A stretch of 64,000 bases of DNA from Panagrolaimus kolymaensis (taxonomy: Eukaryota; Nematoda; Chromadorea; Rhabditida; Panagrolaimidae): positions 682,001 to 746,000 of the forward strand of contig JAJQJQ010000041.1 of NCBI GenBank assembly GCA_028622995.1, read 5' to 3'. Shown here in pieces: positions 61,186 through 64,000 of the stretch. How positions within the stretch are numbered: position 1 is the stretch's first letter; each line of letters begins with the position of its first letter. The translations under genes were made by a program, and so were the position numbers. The notes under the pieces are model-generated. The model did no database searches, was not told where the DNA came from, and saw only the letters and a program-made list of their open reading frames with translations.

Positions 61186-63211
61186 ATGTCAAAGGCTCGT
61201 GAAATTGTTTCAAGTTTAAAATCAAATCCACTTGCAATTGAAGTTAAAAAAGCTTTTTTATCCACTGAAGATGATTCCACTGTGTAAGTTTTAAGACTTT
61301 TTTCTCTGACACCAAAAAAATATGTAAAACTGAAATATTTTTTATTTTATGGGTTCCTAACTTTTTTTGGATTTTTGTGTTTAGAGCTTTAAATGCCCTA
61401 ACACGAAATTTATAAACAATCTTAATTCTTTTTTTGCTAAATTAGAGGAATAAAAGCTTACATAAATATTATTAAATCTAAAGGTTTTAAAACTAATTTA
61501 TTTTGCAGCTGCCTTTTCAAAGAAGCATTTGGTCCAAATGTTGATCTCACCCATGGTGGCCCATTGAGTCTTAATTCCACTAAAGAAGCTTATGATGCTA
61601 TAATATTATGTAATGTTCTTGATGATTGGAATGTAAGTTTATTTCTAAAACGAGTCCTTAAAAACATTAAACGAATTTTTTTGACTCCAAAAAATCTTCG
61701 TGTAAAAACTATTATTTTCTAAATTAATTTTTCAGTTGATTAAACGCCGACATCATCTTGGAGATTTACTTAAAAATGTTTTAACTTCCCTTAAAAAGCG
61801 TGGAACTTTGGTAATTCGTGAAGATATGTCTCGCCACCCAATTCACACCATTCCCGATTTAACTAAACTTTTCGATGTTTTTATTGGACAAGATTCAGAT
61901 GGAAATGTGCTTGCATTGGATTTTTACACCGCTAAACAAGTGGAAGCTTCACTTTACACCGCTCAAAATCACTTGGATTTATATTGGATTTTAACCCGAG
62001 CTGACGCAGTTTCAGAATTTGAAGAACAAATTGCAACATATCGAGATTTTTTGGATAAAACTCAATACACTGAAGACAACGTTCGTTCATATGAATGGAT
62101 TTTCGGGGATAATTTTATTTCACCTGGCGGCTTAAATGAAAATCGTCGAATGTTATTAAAATATGGCGCCCTTAAACCCGGAGCAAAAATGTTGGATATT
62201 GGAGTTGGAATTGGTGGAGGCGCGAGACAAGCTGCAAGAGAATTTGGCCTCCATGTTTTGGGCGTCGATTTAAGCACAAACATGATTGTCCACGCGTTTG
62301 AAAGAAATCAACGAGATCAAGATTGTCGAGTTAAATATCAAATAAGTGATATTTTAATTTATGAATTTGCTGAAAATGAATTTGATTATGTTTTTTCTCG
62401 AGATTGCATTCATCATATTCCAGATCAAGATAAATTATTCGCTAAAATTTATGTAAGTTTCTTTATCTTTTTTAAGATCCCTGCTTTTATAAAAAAAATA
62501 TCAGGACTCGATGACAAGAAATTTTTTTATAGTTTGCACTGGCTTCGAATTTTATAAAATTGCAAAAAGAGGAAATTATTAAATTTTAAGAAAATAAAAT
62601 TCTTTTTTAAAAGAAATGTAACAAAAAGGTTAAAAATCGTAAGAATCCGAACAAGAAAAGGTTGAGAATCTGTGTTTTTAAAATACCAATCCAAATAAAT
62701 GTGTTTTTATTTTTGGTGCATAATTTCTAAAAATTTATTAACAAAAAGGAGCCATTTTCGATTCAAAAAAGAATTTATCAGTTTTTTTATAATTTTTTCT
62801 CGCAAACTTTTTCATTTTCAAAATATTTTCTTCCATTTTTTTTAGAAAGTCCTTAAACCCGGTGGAAAAGTTGTTATAACTCGTTATTGCAAGGGTTATG
62901 GCGAACTCAAACCAAAATTCTTGGATTATGTTTCTCGTCGGCATTATTATCTCCATAATCTTGAAGAATTGGAAGAATTTGCAAAAAAAGCTGGTTTTAT
63001 AAATATTAAAACTGAAAATAATACTCCTCGATTTAAAGAAATTTTATTGCAAGAACGTGATTTCACTATTAAAAACAAGGATGATTTTGTGGCCAAATTT
63101 TCTGAAGAACTTTTTAATCATCATGTTGAAGGATGGGAAGATAAACTTGGCTACATTGCTGATGATAATCATAATTGGCATTTAATTTATGCTGAAAAAC
63201 CTATGAAATAA
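61186..63211 (+). CDS. pmt-2: Phosphoethanolamine N-methyltransferase, PMT-2 type
   Basis: Five exons (61186-61283, 61509-61632, 61736-62452, 62846-63211, with joins in phase; four blocks listed cover the whole frame) encode about 434 aa. The C-terminal half is a class I SAM-dependent methyltransferase. Motif I is MLDIGVGIGGGARQ (about 62190-62230), followed by the acidic-loop LGVDLSTNM, the catalytic-region FSRDCIHHIPD and KPGGKVVITRYCKGYGE, and the nematode signature TPRFKEILLQERD. The N-terminal half is a degenerate, catalytically silent domain, as in other nematode PMT-2 proteins. PMT-2 converts phosphomonomethylethanolamine to phosphocholine by two methylations, supplying phosphatidylcholine in the cytosol. 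ATG 61186 follows the TTCCAG acceptor. All key motif residues look intact. Confidence 0.92.
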
Positions 63212-63561
63212 ACAAAAAACCTGGGCTAGAAATATTTTAATTAAAACAATTTTTTTAAATCTTTTTATTGCTTCAAAAAATTTGCATAAATCTTAAACTT
63301 AAATAAAAAAATTCATTTCTTAGAGAATTCGTGGTTGCAAAAAAAACTTTGTGTTAAAAAAATTTGCAGAAAATTTGAATAAATTTTTTATTTCTTTAAA
63401 AAATCAAAAATCAGACAAATGAGAATAAAAAGATAGTTAAATGTGGCGAATAGGTGCGACGACGACAGTGAAAAAAAAAAACACATACAAAATGTAAATT
63501 ATTTTATTAAAACTTGAGTGTCAAAAATGGAATATTTTATGTTGTTGGCTGTTTTGTTGAT

Positions 63562-63699
63562 TTATCCTCGAAGGCCTTTATAATTCATAAGTCCCAAAAT
63601 ATCATCTCCACCTGCAGGAGCAAAATTATCATGAAGCATTGCACCCCATGGATCAGATTTCTTTTTTTGATAATAAATTCGATTTGGTGAAAAATGAGC
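63562..63699 (-). CDS. Last exon of an unidentified minus-strand gene
   Basis: A TTTTCAG acceptor (minus strand, at 63700-63702) is followed by 46 codons reading AHFSPNRIYYQKKKSD and PWGAMLHDNFAPAGGDD, ending NYKGLRG and a TAA at 63562-63564. The preceding exon must lie beyond 64000 or is too short to see. The style suggests a short conserved protein, perhaps mitochondrial, but I do not recognise it. Confidence 0.55.
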   Translation of the reverse strand, partial: AHFSPNRIYYQKKKSDPWGAMLHDNFAPAGGDDILGLMNYKGLRG

Positions 63700-64000
63700 C
63701 TGAAAACGAGTCAATCAATATTTTAAAAAAAAGAAATTTATTAAGGAGAAAATATTTAATTCGTTTATTTATTTATTGTAAAATTTTTGCAAAAAAGACT
63801 TTTATAATTATTCAGAATCACGTGATTTTTTTTGTTCAGAGTTTCAGACAAAATAAAAAAGCAAATTAAAGTTCGAGACATAGTTTTAACGCGTCTCTTT
63901 TTTAATGTCGCAATTTATCATTTTTTTTCTTAGTCTTTTTGGACGCTTAATTTTTTTTAAATGACAAAATCTGGTTCACCACAGATAAATGTAAAAAAAA
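63700..64000. other. Intron or intergenic sequence at the window edge
   Basis: AT-rich sequence beyond the acceptor of the minus-strand last exon; probably intron. Nothing further can be supported. Confidence 0.3.

Overview
This window comes from a very AT-rich nematode genome. Introns are short, with GTAAG-type donors and TTTTCAG/TTTTTAG acceptors. Two products are nematode hallmarks: a stonin of the UNC-41 type and a phosphoethanolamine N-methyltransferase of the PMT-2 type. Other nematode-flavoured features are a TSP1 plus C6-type secreted protein and a small TIL-like secreted protein. Extreme AT content and the CG-rich palindrome in the repeats would fit a clade IV/Tylenchina species, but that is only a guess.

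Layout. 1-8949 (+): 3' part of a cubilin-like gene with about 14 CUB domains in this window, carrying a tRNA-Val(AAC) in one intron. 11362-23576 (+): unc-41/stonin in eight exons, with a 2.2-kb repeat (copy A, 15297-17539) in its longest intron. 23602-23986: a TA-flanked MITE. 25319-29448 (-): a Gi/o-class G-protein alpha subunit. 33025-35238 (-): a His/Ser-repeat protein with degenerate EF-hand-like segments at its N-terminus. 35738-37900: copy B of the 2.2-kb repeat, inverted relative to copy A. 39252-41350 (+): an unknown Q/S-rich gene whose first intron holds an opposite-strand gene for a secreted, Cys-rich TIL-like protein.

The most unusual area is 41.8-49.5 kb. A minus-strand F-box/LRR gene is split by a roughly 5-kb insertion (43143-48148). 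The insertion has its own 4-bp target duplication and imperfect inverted ends. Nested inside it is a 4657-bp element (43359-48015) with 14-bp inverted ends flanked by TA. That inner element carries two spliced, divergently transcribed genes (about 645 and 310 aa) in which I recognise no transposase or other known domain. Just beyond lie an inverted duplicate of the F-box gene head and a direct duplicate of the tail of the 39.3-41.4 kb gene.

Downstream are a novel minus-strand gene with a Cys-rich C-terminus (49634-50951), an inversin-like ankyrin gene (51669-56132, +) with another opposite-strand gene nested in its large intron (52993-54538), a secreted TSP1/C6/mucin gene (57407-59267, +), a pmt-2-like gene (61186-63211, +), and the last exon of a minus-strand gene (63562-63699).

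The genes do not form one pathway. The interest lies in nested genes, nested mobile DNA and local duplication. All exon joins were read by eye from splice consensus and phase; no alignment or database search was run.
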